Shown here piece after piece: positions 42,566 through 51,089 of a DNA stretch of 64,000 bases. A program made the position numbers and the translations under genes. Under the pieces are notes generated by a model, which did not search any database, had not been told where the DNA came from, and saw only the letters and a program-made list of their open reading frames with translations. The DNA is from Dyella sp. C11. GTDB taxonomy: Bacteria; Pseudomonadota; Gammaproteobacteria; Xanthomonadales; Rhodanobacteraceae. Each line of letters starts with the position of its first letter. Position 1 is the stretch's first letter. The stretch is from positions 80,359 through 144,358 of the forward strand of contig NZ_QAVX01000013.1 in assembly GCF_003121485.1 (NCBI RefSeq), written 5' to 3'.

Positions 42566-45292
42566 TCAGAAACGCCAGGTCGCCGTGGCCATGTAGTTGC
42601 GGCCATAGACCACATTGGTGCGCAGGCCTTCGGGGCTGCCGTCATAGGTGCGCTGCTGGCTGTTGAGCAGGTTACTCGCTTCCAGTTGCAGCGACAGGCG
42701 GTCGGTGAAGTTGTAGTTGATGGAGGCGGCCAGATCCGAGTACGTGTCGTTGTACACGCCGGTGTTGGCGGCGGAGAGGCTGACGAAGTACTTGTCGCGC
42801 CAGTTGTACGCCACACGCGCACTGAACGGCCCGGTCTCGTAGTAGAAGATCAGGTTGGCGTTGTTCTTGGACAGACCGGGGAAGGTTAGCGAGCGACCGG
42901 TGACGTCTTTGATCGGGGTCTGAGAATCGACATAGGTGTATGGCGCCACCATGCCGAAACCGCTGAACGGATCAGGCAGGAAGGTAAACGGCACCTGCGC
43001 AAGAATCTCCGCGCCTTGCACCTTGGCGTGATCGCCATTGACCTCGCGGTTGATCAGGTAGTCGGTACCCGCATAGGTTTCGGCGCTCTGCTTCTGGATG
43101 ATGAAGGTGGAGATGTCCTTGTAGAACAGGCCCGCGGAGAGCATGCCCTGTTCGCTGTAGTAGTACTCCAGCGACAGGTCGTACTGCGTTGCCTTGAACG
43201 GATCGAGATTCGGTGCGCCGCCCGTGCCCGTGCCTGGGGAAATCTGCACACCATTCTGGAACACGGCGTTGTTGTTGAGCGAGACGCCGTTGTTGAGGTC
43301 AGCCGTATTGGGATAGGCCACCACGCGCGCCACACCGCCGCGCAGCAGCCACTGGTCGCTGATGTCCAGTCGGGCGATGGCCGAAGGCAGCCAGTTGCGG
43401 TCGGTGCGACGGAAATCGGTGGGAATCGGCGCGCCGCTGCCCGATAGCAGGTTGCCGCGCGAATCCAGTTCGCGCTGCACATAACGCACGCCCACGTTGC
43501 CGCTCAACGGCATGTCGCCGACATTGGTGCCCCAGTCGAGCTTGGTATAGCCCTCGTAGAAGTCCTCGTCGATGTTGAAGGTGCCGGCGTAGGCGAGCGA
43601 GTTGTCCGCACCGTTCAAGCACTGCGGGTTCTGGCTGATCACCGGGAAGGCAGTGAAGGCCGAGCAACCGGTGAAGGCCGAGCGATAGCTGGCCAGGTAG
43701 TCGCGCGGCAGGCCGGCGAACTGGCCGTTCATGAAGTTGTTATTGCTGTAGACCTGCAGGAAGTCCATCAGCTCCGTGGCGGGAATGCCCCCGGTGGGAC
43801 GAATATCCGCGCGCAACGGATCCTGGGCACTGCTGATCTGTGTGTAGCGCACACCGAAATCCAGCGTCTTCCAGGTATCGGAGTCGAAGCTCCAGTTCCA
43901 GTCGGAACGCACTTCGGGTGCATCGGTGCGCGCGCGATAGTCGTTGTCGAACAGGATGGTCATGTTCAACTGGGACGGGTCGGTCATGTTGACGCCGCTG
44001 ATGTTGAAGCTGCCGAAATCGCCGTTGCGAAGATCGAAGTTCACCACCGAATTCACGCCAGTCTTGGGTTGCAGGCGCATGTAGAACTGCTGGTATTCGG
44101 CGGTGGATTTGTCAAAGGAGACTTGGGCTGAGCCATCGAGGTGATCGGAGACGTGGAAGGTGCCTTTCAACGCGGTGGACCAGACGTCGGAATCGATATT
44201 GGCCACTTCGGTATTGGAGAGCACCGGCGTCTTCGAGGTGCCTGCCACCAGGATGTTGTTGTTGGAGTACACCGCATTGCTCAAGCCCGAGGTCGGGTTG
44301 AACGACAGCCAGTCGCGGTCGCGCTCGGCCTGCTGATGCGAATAGAAGGTGTCGGCGGTGATTTCCACGCCGTTGACCGGACGCCATTGCAGGATGGCGC
44401 TGATGCCGGTCTTGTCGCGGTCGTCGTTGATGTTCTGCGCGCGCATATCGCTGTCGCCATAGCGCACGGTGGTGGGGCTGGCACTGGTGGGATCCTTGAA
44501 CGCGGTATAGCCGGAGAAGGTATCCAGGCCTTGCTGCACCACATCGGTATGGCTGTAGCTGGCAGCGATCATCGCGCCCCAGCGATTGTCCGCACTGTGC
44601 GCGGAAAGCAGCGCCAGGCCCGAGCCACCGGCACGATGCGAGAGGCCGCCGTACGTGCCCGACACTGCGACGACGTTCTGATCGCCGTCGGCATTGAGTG
44701 GCATGCGCGTATTGATGTCGATGATGCCGCCAAGCGCGCCGTCGATCTGGTCGGCGCTGGCCAGCTTGGTCACCTGCAACTGCGAGATGAATTGCGAGGG
44801 CACCAGGGTCAGCAGGCCATAGGTGGAGGTTCCTAGCTGATCCAGGCCGACGCCACCGCGGCCGGTAGAGTCGTAGATCTCGCGGCCGTTATAGAGGAAG
44901 ACGTTCTGGTGCAGGCCACGCACGAGAATATCGCTGCCTTCGCCCATGCCGCGCACCAGCTGTACGCCTGCGACGCGGCCCAATGACTCGGCCACGTTGG
45001 TGTCGGGCAACTTGCCGATGTCGTCTGCCACCACGGCGTCAACGATCTGTGTGGAGTCTTTCTTGACGTCGCGAGCCGCCTCCAGGCTCCCGCGAATACC
45101 CGAGACCGTCACGCCTTCAAGTGTCTTCGGCTGGTCCTGCGATGCCTGCCCAGAGGCGGCTGGCGTGGCAGGAGGTGGTGTGGACGGTTTTGGCGTGGCG
45201 TCGGTCGGGCTGGTCTGTGCCACGGCCGGCAACGAGGCCACGAGCGCCTGCGTCAGAAGGGTCCACAGGATCGTACGACGGATGTTGCGCAT
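42566..45292 (-). CDS. TonB-dependent receptor for carbohydrate uptake
   Basis: A 908-aa outer-membrane receptor. Signal peptide through ASLPAVAQ, a Pro/Thr linker, a plug domain (GSLEAARDVKKDSTQIVDAV, ADDIGKLPDTNVAESLGRVA, the latter typical of the Xanthomonas/Caulobacter TonB-receptor subfamily), and a 22-strand barrel ending in TATWRF with the usual terminal Phe. These receptors import oligosaccharides using TonB energy. GGAGG lies before ATG 45292. It is the first gene of the leftward operon with SDR, dgoK and aldolase-lactonase, so its ligand is probably the galactose-containing oligosaccharide used by the pathway. A shared operator-like element lies upstream (45440-45454). Confidence 0.95.
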   Translation of the reverse strand: MRNIRRTILWTLLTQALVASLPAVAQTSPTDATPKPSTPPPATPAASGQASQDQPKTLEGVTVSGIRGSLEAARDVKKDSTQIVDAVVADDIGKLPDTNVAESLGRVAGVQLVRGMGEGSDILVRGLHQNVFLYNGREIYDSTGRGGVGLDQLGTSTYGLLTLVPSQFISQLQVTKLASADQIDGALGGIIDINTRMPLNADGDQNVVAVSGTYGGLSHRAGGSGLALLSAHSADNRWGAMIAASYSHTDVVQQGLDTFSGYTAFKDPTSASPTTVRYGDSDMRAQNINDDRDKTGISAILQWRPVNGVEITADTFYSHQQAERDRDWLSFNPTSGLSNAVYSNNNILVAGTSKTPVLSNTEVANIDSDVWSTALKGTFHVSDHLDGSAQVSFDKSTAEYQQFYMRLQPKTGVNSVVNFDLRNGDFGSFNISGVNMTDPSQLNMTILFDNDYRARTDAPEVRSDWNWSFDSDTWKTLDFGVRYTQISSAQDPLRADIRPTGGIPATELMDFLQVYSNNNFMNGQFAGLPRDYLASYRSAFTGCSAFTAFPVISQNPQCLNGADNSLAYAGTFNIDEDFYEGYTKLDWGTNVGDMPLSGNVGVRYVQRELDSRGNLLSGSGAPIPTDFRRTDRNWLPSAIARLDISDQWLLRGGVARVVAYPNTADLNNGVSLNNNAVFQNGVQISPGTGTGGAPNLDPFKATQYDLSLEYYYSEQGMLSAGLFYKDISTFIIQKQSAETYAGTDYLINREVNGDHAKVQGAEILAQVPFTFLPDPFSGFGMVAPYTYVDSQTPIKDVTGRSLTFPGLSKNNANLIFYYETGPFSARVAYNWRDKYFVSLSAANTGVYNDTYSDLAASINYNFTDRLSLQLEASNLLNSQQRTYDGSPEGLRTNVVYGRNYMATATWRF

Positions 45293-45439
45293 TACGGATT
45301 TCCTCCCCCGAGGGTCACGAACCTGAGAGGCGGCGAACGTCACATGGACAGGTCGGCCGTATTCCCCTTCCCAAGCTCACTCAACGTCAATGGCTGGTCG
45401 GACTGCTGACTGCCAGGCAAGTAATGCTTGGCATGGGCG

Positions 45440-45454
45440 TTACTGATATAGCAA
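45440..45454. promoter_or_regulatory. TTACT-N5-AGCAA element, copy 1
   Basis: TTACT GATAT AGCAA, an imperfect inverted repeat (arms match in 4 of 5 bases), lies between the divergent receptor and DapA-like genes. The same arms with identical spacing occur at 48961-48975 before the MFS gene. This fits an operator of the IclR regulator encoded in the locus. A TATATT (45455-45460) follows directly and may be part of a promoter. Confidence 0.55.
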
Positions 45455-45568
45455 TATATTTCCCGATGCAAGGTCACCCGCACAAAGTTTTTCGCCAGAA
45501 GGGCGGAACAGTCGATGGACCTTGGGGGCAGTTCGATTTCTTATTGAGCAACATCAAAGGACACACGC

Positions 45569-46501
45569 ATGACGAGCTTGGCTGGCGTATTTCCCATTGT
45601 CCCGACGATCTTCACGCCCACGGGCGCGCTGGATCTGAGGGGTACACGACGGGTCGTGGAGTACATCCTCGCGGCCGGCGCTGCTGGCGTAGTGTTTCCC
45701 GGGCTCGCCAGCGAGTACGACCAGTTATCGGTGGACGAACGCCTTGAAACCACGGCGGCACTGGGCCAATGGATAGCAGGGCGTGTACCACTGATCGTGG
45801 GCGCCAGCCATCCCGATGCAGCAGTAGCCGCACGCTTGGCGTCGGCAGGCGCGGCTGCCGGTGCGGTGGCTGCGATGGTGCTGACACCGCATGCGCATGC
45901 TGGCGATGCAGCGGCGATGGCACGGTACTTTGCCGATGTCCACGAAGCCGGAGGTATCGCGATCATGCTGCAGAATGCGCCTGCGCCGATGGGCGTGGGG
46001 CTGAACGTGGATCAGGTGGTGGCGCTGGCGCGTGCCGTGGACGGCATCCGTTACGTCAAGGAGGAAACACAGCCGTCAGGCCATCGCATCACGGCGCTGG
46101 GCGTCCAGGCGGGAGCTGCGGTGGACGCGGTATTCGGTGGCGCTGGTGCGCGTTACGTCATTGATGAGTTGCAGCGCGGCACCATAGGCACCATGCCTGC
46201 CTGCGAGATCACCGAGGTGCATGTGGAAATGTTGGCCCGCTTCCATCAAGGCGATGTTGATGGCGCGCGTACGCTGTTCGAACGCACGCTGCCGTTGCTC
46301 AGCATGCAGGCGGTCTTCCGCTGGCGACTGACCAAGGCGGTACTGCTGCGTCGCGGGCTGATCGACAGCGATTACGTGCGTGCTCCAGGCCCTGCGCTCG
46401 ACGCTTACGATCAGCGGGAATTAGACGCACTGCTCGCCCGCATCAGTGACCTGTTGCCACTGGACCGTGTGCCCGGTGCGCAGGAGACAATTCGCTCATG
46501 A
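45569..46501 (+). CDS. DapA-family pyruvate-dependent lyase
   Basis: A 310-aa class I aldolase/dehydratase of the dihydrodipicolinate synthase/N-acetylneuraminate lyase family. The Schiff-base Lys lies in IRYVKEETQPSG (residue 164), and VVFPGLASEYDQLSVDERLE carries the family G-x-x-[GS]E region. The usual Tyr before the active site is replaced (LQNAPAPMG instead of YNxP), as in some sugar-acid branches, so it is unlikely to be DapA itself. It probably acts on a 2-keto-3-deoxy sugar acid or a related keto acid. It overlaps the dehydratase gene by 4 bp (ATGA) and is divergent from the receptor. Confidence 0.86.
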   Translation: MTSLAGVFPIVPTIFTPTGALDLRGTRRVVEYILAAGAAGVVFPGLASEYDQLSVDERLETTAALGQWIAGRVPLIVGASHPDAAVAARLASAGAAAGAVAAMVLTPHAHAGDAAAMARYFADVHEAGGIAIMLQNAPAPMGVGLNVDQVVALARAVDGIRYVKEETQPSGHRITALGVQAGAAVDAVFGGAGARYVIDELQRGTIGTMPACEITEVHVEMLARFHQGDVDGARTLFERTLPLLSMQAVFRWRLTKAVLLRRGLIDSDYVRAPGPALDAYDQRELDALLARISDLLPLDRVPGAQETIRS

Positions 46502-47670
46502 GTCGCACCGTCAGCAAGGTCGAAACATTTATTGTCACCGTGCCTCGTGACACGCCGTACCTTGGCCCCCTGGGCTCGGGCGAGCGTATCAACGAGCGAG
46601 GATACGTGGTGCGCAAAGGTAACGGCACCATCTACCCGACTGTCGATCGCTCCATCGCCGTACGCATGACGTGCACCGATGGCAGCGAAGGCTGGGGTGA
46701 GACCTACGGCATCTGCGCGCCGCGCGCGACCTGCGAAATCATCAACGACCTGCTCGTGCCTGAGGTGCTGGGGCGCAATCCCGAAGATGTCGAGCAGATC
46801 TGGGACGAGCTCTACGGTTTGATGCGCGTGCGCGGCTGCACGTCAGGTTTTCATGTCGACGCGATCACCGCGCTCGACATCGCGCTATGGGACTTGCGCG
46901 CCCGCGGCCACGGCGTGCCGTTGTGGCAGATGCTCGGCGAACGAAGGCGGGAGCACGTGCCCGGGTATCTTTCTGGCCTACCTGCGGCCACGCTGGAAGG
47001 TCGCGTCGAGATGGCTCGACAATTTCAGGATGAAGGCCATGACGCTTTCAAGATTCACGCGGTGGTAAGTAGCGAAGGTATCGTGGAAGAAGTCGCTGCC
47101 CTGCGTCGTGCGCTGGGTGATGACGCGTTGCTGATGGTGGATCTGCACTGGAAGTTCTCGCGGCATGACGCCTTGGCTATGGCCGAACGTCTTGCGCCTT
47201 ACGATCCGTACTTCATCGAAGCACCGGTGAAGCCCGAAGACATCACCGGACTGGCGTGGCTCGCCGCACGCTCACCGGTGCCAGTGGCGGCGGGTGAGGA
47301 GTGGTACACGGCGTACGAGGCGAAGCTTCGACTGGAACCACCTTCCGTGCGCTATATCCAGCCGGAAATGGGGCATACGGGCATCACGCAGTTCCGGCGC
47401 ATCAATGCCCTGGCGGAAGCGGCCGGCGTACAGATGGCGCCACACGCCACCATCGGTGCGGGCCTGTTCCTCGCAGCCAGCCTGCATGCTTCGGTGACGG
47501 TGCCGTCGCTATGGCGACATGAGTGGCAGCACTCGGTGTTTTCCCGATCGCTCGCGTTGCTGGACACCGATATGGCGTACGCCGATCGCAGCTATCAATT
47601 GCCGACTGGCCCGGGACTTGGTGCGCAGCCGGGCGCGCGATTCTGGGAGTACGCCGAGCAGGTGGATTGA
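46498..47670 (+). CDS. Enolase-superfamily sugar-acid dehydratase (mandelate racemase/DgoD-like)
   Basis: A 390-aa member of the mandelate racemase/muconate lactonising family. Metal ligands: Asp in LLMVDLHWKFSRHDA, Glu in PYFIEAPVKPED and Glu in PVAAGEEWYT. Acid/base residues: Lys/His in DAFKIHAVV and His in MAPHATIGAG, as in aldonate dehydratases. It would dehydrate an aldonate (for example galactonate) to the 2-keto-3-deoxy acid that DgoK phosphorylates. ATG 46498 overlaps the DapA-like stop. The neighbourhood supports a galactonate-type substrate; exact stereochemistry cannot be read from sequence. Confidence 0.9.
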   Translation: MSRTVSKVETFIVTVPRDTPYLGPLGSGERINERGYVVRKGNGTIYPTVDRSIAVRMTCTDGSEGWGETYGICAPRATCEIINDLLVPEVLGRNPEDVEQIWDELYGLMRVRGCTSGFHVDAITALDIALWDLRARGHGVPLWQMLGERRREHVPGYLSGLPAATLEGRVEMARQFQDEGHDAFKIHAVVSSEGIVEEVAALRRALGDDALLMVDLHWKFSRHDALAMAERLAPYDPYFIEAPVKPEDITGLAWLAARSPVPVAAGEEWYTAYEAKLRLEPPSVRYIQPEMGHTGITQFRRINALAEAAGVQMAPHATIGAGLFLAASLHASVTVPSLWRHEWQHSVFSRSLALLDTDMAYADRSYQLPTGPGLGAQPGARFWEYAEQVD

Positions 47671-47673
47671 GTA

Positions 47674-48921
47674 TCAGGCTTGCGCCGCACTGGCGATGAG
47701 TCGCGAGCGCGGCGCCACACGCAGCGCCATCCATGCCAGCAGCCATGCGACCGGATGCAACGTGGCCATCAGCACGAAGCTGCGATCGAAATGCCCGCTG
47801 GTCACGAGGTCGCCAATGATCTGCGCGGACAACATGCCGCCCAGCCCGCTGCCGGCGCCGATGAGGCCAAACACGGTGGCGATGGTGCGCGTGGGATAGA
47901 TGTCCGTTACCAGCGTGCTGATGTTAATCAGGAACACCATGTGCGCGAATGCCACCGCCGACGCCACGGCAAACAGTGCGGGCAGGGCAGGATGCGATGC
48001 CGCGAGAATACCGACTGGCGCCACTACCGCAGCGCCCGCCATGGCTACCAAACGACTGCGCGCGGGGTTCATGCCGCGACGAACCAATCCGCTGGAAATC
48101 GCGCCGCCGCCGATGCTTCCCAGGTCCGCGGCCAAATAGACGACCCACGCCATCGACGCCACCGCGGCAAGCGACATGCCGCGCACGTCATTGAGGTATT
48201 TGGGGAACCAGAACAGGTAGAAGTACCAGACTGGATCAGCCACGGCGCGCGACAGCACCAGCAGCCACAGCGAGCGGTCGCGCAACAAATCCCACCACAG
48301 CCCAGCCTCGCCATCGGGGCCGGCAACGGACGCTGGTCGCTCTTCCCGTGGATGCAGCAGCAACCACGCGACCAGCCACACAAGCCCCGCAGCGCCGGTG
48401 ACCAGGAAGGCCGAACGCCAGCCGTAATGCAACGCGACGCCACCAATTAATGGGGGCGCCAGCGTCGCGCCCACCATCGCGCCGGCGGTATAGATGCCGA
48501 ACGCCAGCCCTCGTTCTCCGGGCGGAAAGCGTTCCGCCATCACCTTCGAGCCCACGGTGTAGTTGCCGGGCTCCCCCAACCCCAGCGCGAAACGCGCAGC
48601 GCCCAGCTGGAAGGCGCTGCGTGCGAAACCGGGCAGCAGGTTGGCGATGGACCACCAGCCCACGAACAGCGCTAGCGCCAAACGCGAGCCCAGGCCATCG
48701 GTGATGCGTCCCGCCAACAAGTACGCCACCGTGTAGGCGAGCAGAAAGCCCTGCACGATGCGCGCGTACGCCAGATCATTAATGTGCAGGTCGACCTGGA
48801 TGGTCGTGGCGAGGATGGAAAGCGCCTGCCGGTCCAGGTAATTGATGACCGTCGACGCGAAGAGCAGCGCCAGCAGGACCCAGCGCAATCGCCCACCGCG
48901 TCCGCCTTCCGCCTCGCCCAT
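47674..48921 (-). CDS. MFS transporter, anion:cation symporter type (sugar acid)
   Basis: A 415-aa permease with twelve helices. The N-terminus FASTVINYLDRQALSILATT and loop-2/3 motif GRITDGLGSRLALALFVGWW are typical of the ACS family (ExuT, DgoT, GudP), which carries hexonates and hexuronates with protons. LPGFARSAFQLGAARFALGL matches the ARFxLGxGE region (GEPGNYTVGSKVMAERFPPG). It is convergent with the dehydratase gene and three bases away. The promoter side has a TTACT-N5-AGCAA element at 48961-48975, which links it to the receptor/lyase promoters. The likely substrate is an aldonate; inferred from context. Confidence 0.9.
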   Translation of the reverse strand: MGEAEGGRGGRLRWVLLALLFASTVINYLDRQALSILATTIQVDLHINDLAYARIVQGFLLAYTVAYLLAGRITDGLGSRLALALFVGWWSIANLLPGFARSAFQLGAARFALGLGEPGNYTVGSKVMAERFPPGERGLAFGIYTAGAMVGATLAPPLIGGVALHYGWRSAFLVTGAAGLVWLVAWLLLHPREERPASVAGPDGEAGLWWDLLRDRSLWLLVLSRAVADPVWYFYLFWFPKYLNDVRGMSLAAVASMAWVVYLAADLGSIGGGAISSGLVRRGMNPARSRLVAMAGAAVVAPVGILAASHPALPALFAVASAVAFAHMVFLINISTLVTDIYPTRTIATVFGLIGAGSGLGGMLSAQIIGDLVTSGHFDRSFVLMATLHPVAWLLAWMALRVAPRSRLIASAAQA

Positions 48922-48960
48922 AAGCCGCCCCCGATCCCATGCATTCGAGCGTGGACCGTA

Positions 48961-48975
48961 TTACTAATTCAGCAA
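48961..48975. promoter_or_regulatory. TTACT-N5-AGCAA element, copy 2
   Basis: TTACT AATTC AGCAA lies 40 bp upstream of the MFS transporter start codon and 29 bp past the IclR stop codon. Arms and spacing are identical to copy 1 at 45440. Candidate site for the IclR protein encoded next to it. Confidence 0.55.
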
Positions 48976-49003
48976 CACGTCAATTTGCGATGGCGCAACT
49001 CCG

Positions 49004-49723
49004 TCAGCCGATGTCGCGTGCCGCTCCCAGCAACGCTTCCACCAGTTCCGCCGTCGCCGATTCGGGAATCCAGCCGGACATGGCGATGCCCGCATACACC
49101 GGACTACCCACTGGAACGGCCACGATGTGGTGGTCGCGCTCGTCCGCTACGTGCACGCGCGTGAAGCCCTGATCCCGCGTGCTGGCGAGCCGGGCCAGCA
49201 GGCTATCCATGCCTTCGGGGAACATCGGGATCTCGCGCTCGGCGTACAGTTCGCGAACGTCTTCGTCTTGCAGCTGCGACAGCAGCACGATGCCGATGCC
49301 GCTGGTGGTGGCCGGCAGCAGTCCGATGCGACCCAGGCCACGTGCGGCCTCGATGCCGGGCGGCGCGTGGAACAGGTAACTCACGCTGTCGTTCCAGAGC
49401 ACGCCCATGGCCACGGTGTGACCAAAGCGCCGCAACTGCTCCAGCACCGGCAGTGCGCGGCGGATAAGCCCGGAGGCGAACAGGCTCTGTGCCGCCAGCA
49501 CATGCATGCCGGGACCGGCGGTGTATTTGCGGTCGGCTGTCTGTCGCACGATGCCCATGTACGCCAGCGTCTTTAGCAAGCGGTTGACACGCGTCGTGTT
49601 GGCGCCGAGCTGGCGCGCCAGTTCACGGCAGCCGACCGGCTCCGGCGCGGACGCCAGCGCCTGAAGGGTGACGATGCCGTCGATCAGGCTCTGATTGGGC
49701 TGTGCATTGGGCTTGGCTCGCAT
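49004..49723 (-). CDS. IclR-family transcriptional regulator
   Basis: A 239-aa regulator with an N-terminal winged helix (LIDGIVTLQALASAPEPVGC, RELARQLGANTTRVNRLLKT, LAYMGIVRQTADRKYTAGPG) and a GAF-like effector domain (GIEAARGLGRIGLLPATTSG, SGIGIVLLSQLQDEDVRELY), typical of IclR. The frame is open to a GTG at 49819 that directly abuts the cupin stop; ATG 49723 gives the family N-terminus but neither has a strong ribosome-binding site. IclR proteins usually repress catabolic operons until a pathway intermediate binds. It is upstream of the MFS gene on the same strand and probably controls the whole sugar locus. Confidence 0.9.
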   Translation of the reverse strand: MRAKPNAQPNQSLIDGIVTLQALASAPEPVGCRELARQLGANTTRVNRLLKTLAYMGIVRQTADRKYTAGPGMHVLAAQSLFASGLIRRALPVLEQLRRFGHTVAMGVLWNDSVSYLFHAPPGIEAARGLGRIGLLPATTSGIGIVLLSQLQDEDVRELYAEREIPMFPEGMDSLLARLASTRDQGFTRVHVADERDHHIVAVPVGSPVYAGIAMSGWIPESATAELVEALLGAARDIG

Positions 49724-49819
49724 GCGTGCAGAGTAGCCGCACCGTGCCAGCCGGACCAGCGTTGCACGCGTGTCGCGCGAGCGTGTCGAACGCGATATCG
49801 GCGCGTCGTCGCCATTCAC

Positions 49820-50416
49820 TCAGGCAGTCACGGCATCCGCAGGCAATGGCGGCCCCAGAAACTCCACACCCCATGCGTGGCCGAACGCGGCGAGTGCCGA
49901 TGGCTCCGGGCGACCGTTACGCAGCAGTTGACCCAGTTCGCGAAAGAAGCGGTCGGCCTGCAGGCCGGGCGTGATCAGCACGAGCTGGCTGGCTTTGGTC
50001 TTGCCCACATTGACAAACGCATGAGCGGCACCGCCGGGCACCGTCACGACATCGCCTTCCGATGCCAGGAAGCGCCGTCCGTCCACTTGCATGAGGTAGC
50101 TGCCTTTAAGGATGCGGAACACTTCTGTTTCTGCGTGCCGATGCAACGGTGGCCCGAAGCCCGGTTCATGCATCGTTTCGATGACTGATGCAGCGCCGCC
50201 GAACAGCGCAGGCGCCATGCGGATCCACAGCGTCAGGCCGATGGTGGGAATGATCACGGGGTAAGAGCACTCGACGCCTTGCGTCAGTTCAGCCGAAGGC
50301 GTCGGCATGGGACCTGGATAGCCGCGTGAGAGTTCGACTGACTCGACACAGGAAGGCGAGTGCGTGGGTGCTTGGAGAGGGCTCATGCATATCACCGATG
50401 CTTGTTCTTCCCGCAT
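49820..50416 (-). CDS. Cupin-domain protein of the sugar locus
   Basis: A 198-aa protein with one complete cupin: motif 1 around PGFGPPLHRHAETEVFRILK (two His, one Glu) and motif 2 around VTVPGGAAHAFVNVG. The metal-ligand set is complete, so it may be a metal-dependent isomerase, dioxygenase or sensor. The N-terminus is uncertain (Met 1 or Met 11). It is upstream of, and abuts, the IclR frame on the same strand, so it may be co-transcribed. A role in handling a sugar acid or keto acid is inferred from position only. Confidence 0.82.
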   Translation of the reverse strand: MREEQASVICMSPLQAPTHSPSCVESVELSRGYPGPMPTPSAELTQGVECSYPVIIPTIGLTLWIRMAPALFGGAASVIETMHEPGFGPPLHRHAETEVFRILKGSYLMQVDGRRFLASEGDVVTVPGGAAHAFVNVGKTKASQLVLITPGLQADRFFRELGQLLRNGRPEPSALAAFGHAWGVEFLGPPLPADAVTA

Positions 50417-51089
50417 CGCGAAGAACTCGATGACGCAGCTTAGCCATCAGATGGTGGGCGGTGCTTTCGGAAGCAACAGCATGTTTCCGATTCGCACGAT
50501 CGGATCAATGACCGCGAACAATCACTGCTTCAAGCAACTGCCCACGCTTGGAACGAACCACGTTGAGCCAGTGGCGGCGCACGCTACTGGCGGCGTGAGC
50601 TTCGCTCGAACGGGTGTGCTGAGGCACGAGTGCGATCGCTCTTCATGTCCGGCGTGCGTCATGTCGTCGCAAGCAGCCATGGGCATCCATGTGATCGCGC
50701 TTGAATGAAGATTTCCGCTGCCTTGCAACGAGGCGGCGACGGTATGAGCGCGGGGGCTCCCAATGACCCGCGAGACAATTTTTCAGGGCTTATAAAGCAA
50801 CATTATGGTCGGCCGGCGCCATCGATCGCCTCATGTGAATGTGACCGGAAGGCGAGTGTATTTCGCCTAACATGGCTGTTTTATCCCGCTTTTCTCTTGA
50901 GTTGAGTGCCGCCCGCGAAAAAAGCGCTGGTGACATAGCGTGTCTTTCATCGAGACAAAGTTCTCCGCAAATCGTGCGAATTGAAAAACGGGAGTGCCGA
51001 TCGGAAATTTGTCGTGTTTGCAGGAAAAGGGCGATGGCGGCCTCCCGGGATCATGCAAACCCTCGATCCCACTCCCCGGAAGCCACGCC
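50417..51089. promoter_or_regulatory. Long upstream region of the giant autotransporter
   Basis: This 673-bp region separates the leftward cupin gene from the autotransporter. It shows A/T-rich tracts (CTTATAAAGCAACATTATGG near 50789; AATTGAAAAACGGGAG near 50979). The frame of the autotransporter is open from 50994, but that upstream part does not look like a signal peptide. I see no riboswitch or clear operator. Confidence 0.4.

Noticed and set aside
50994..51089. c-di-GMP (GEMM) riboswitch before the autotransporter
   Set aside because: A loosely similar GCAAACC-like run occurs, but the paired stems and receptor motifs of GEMM are absent.
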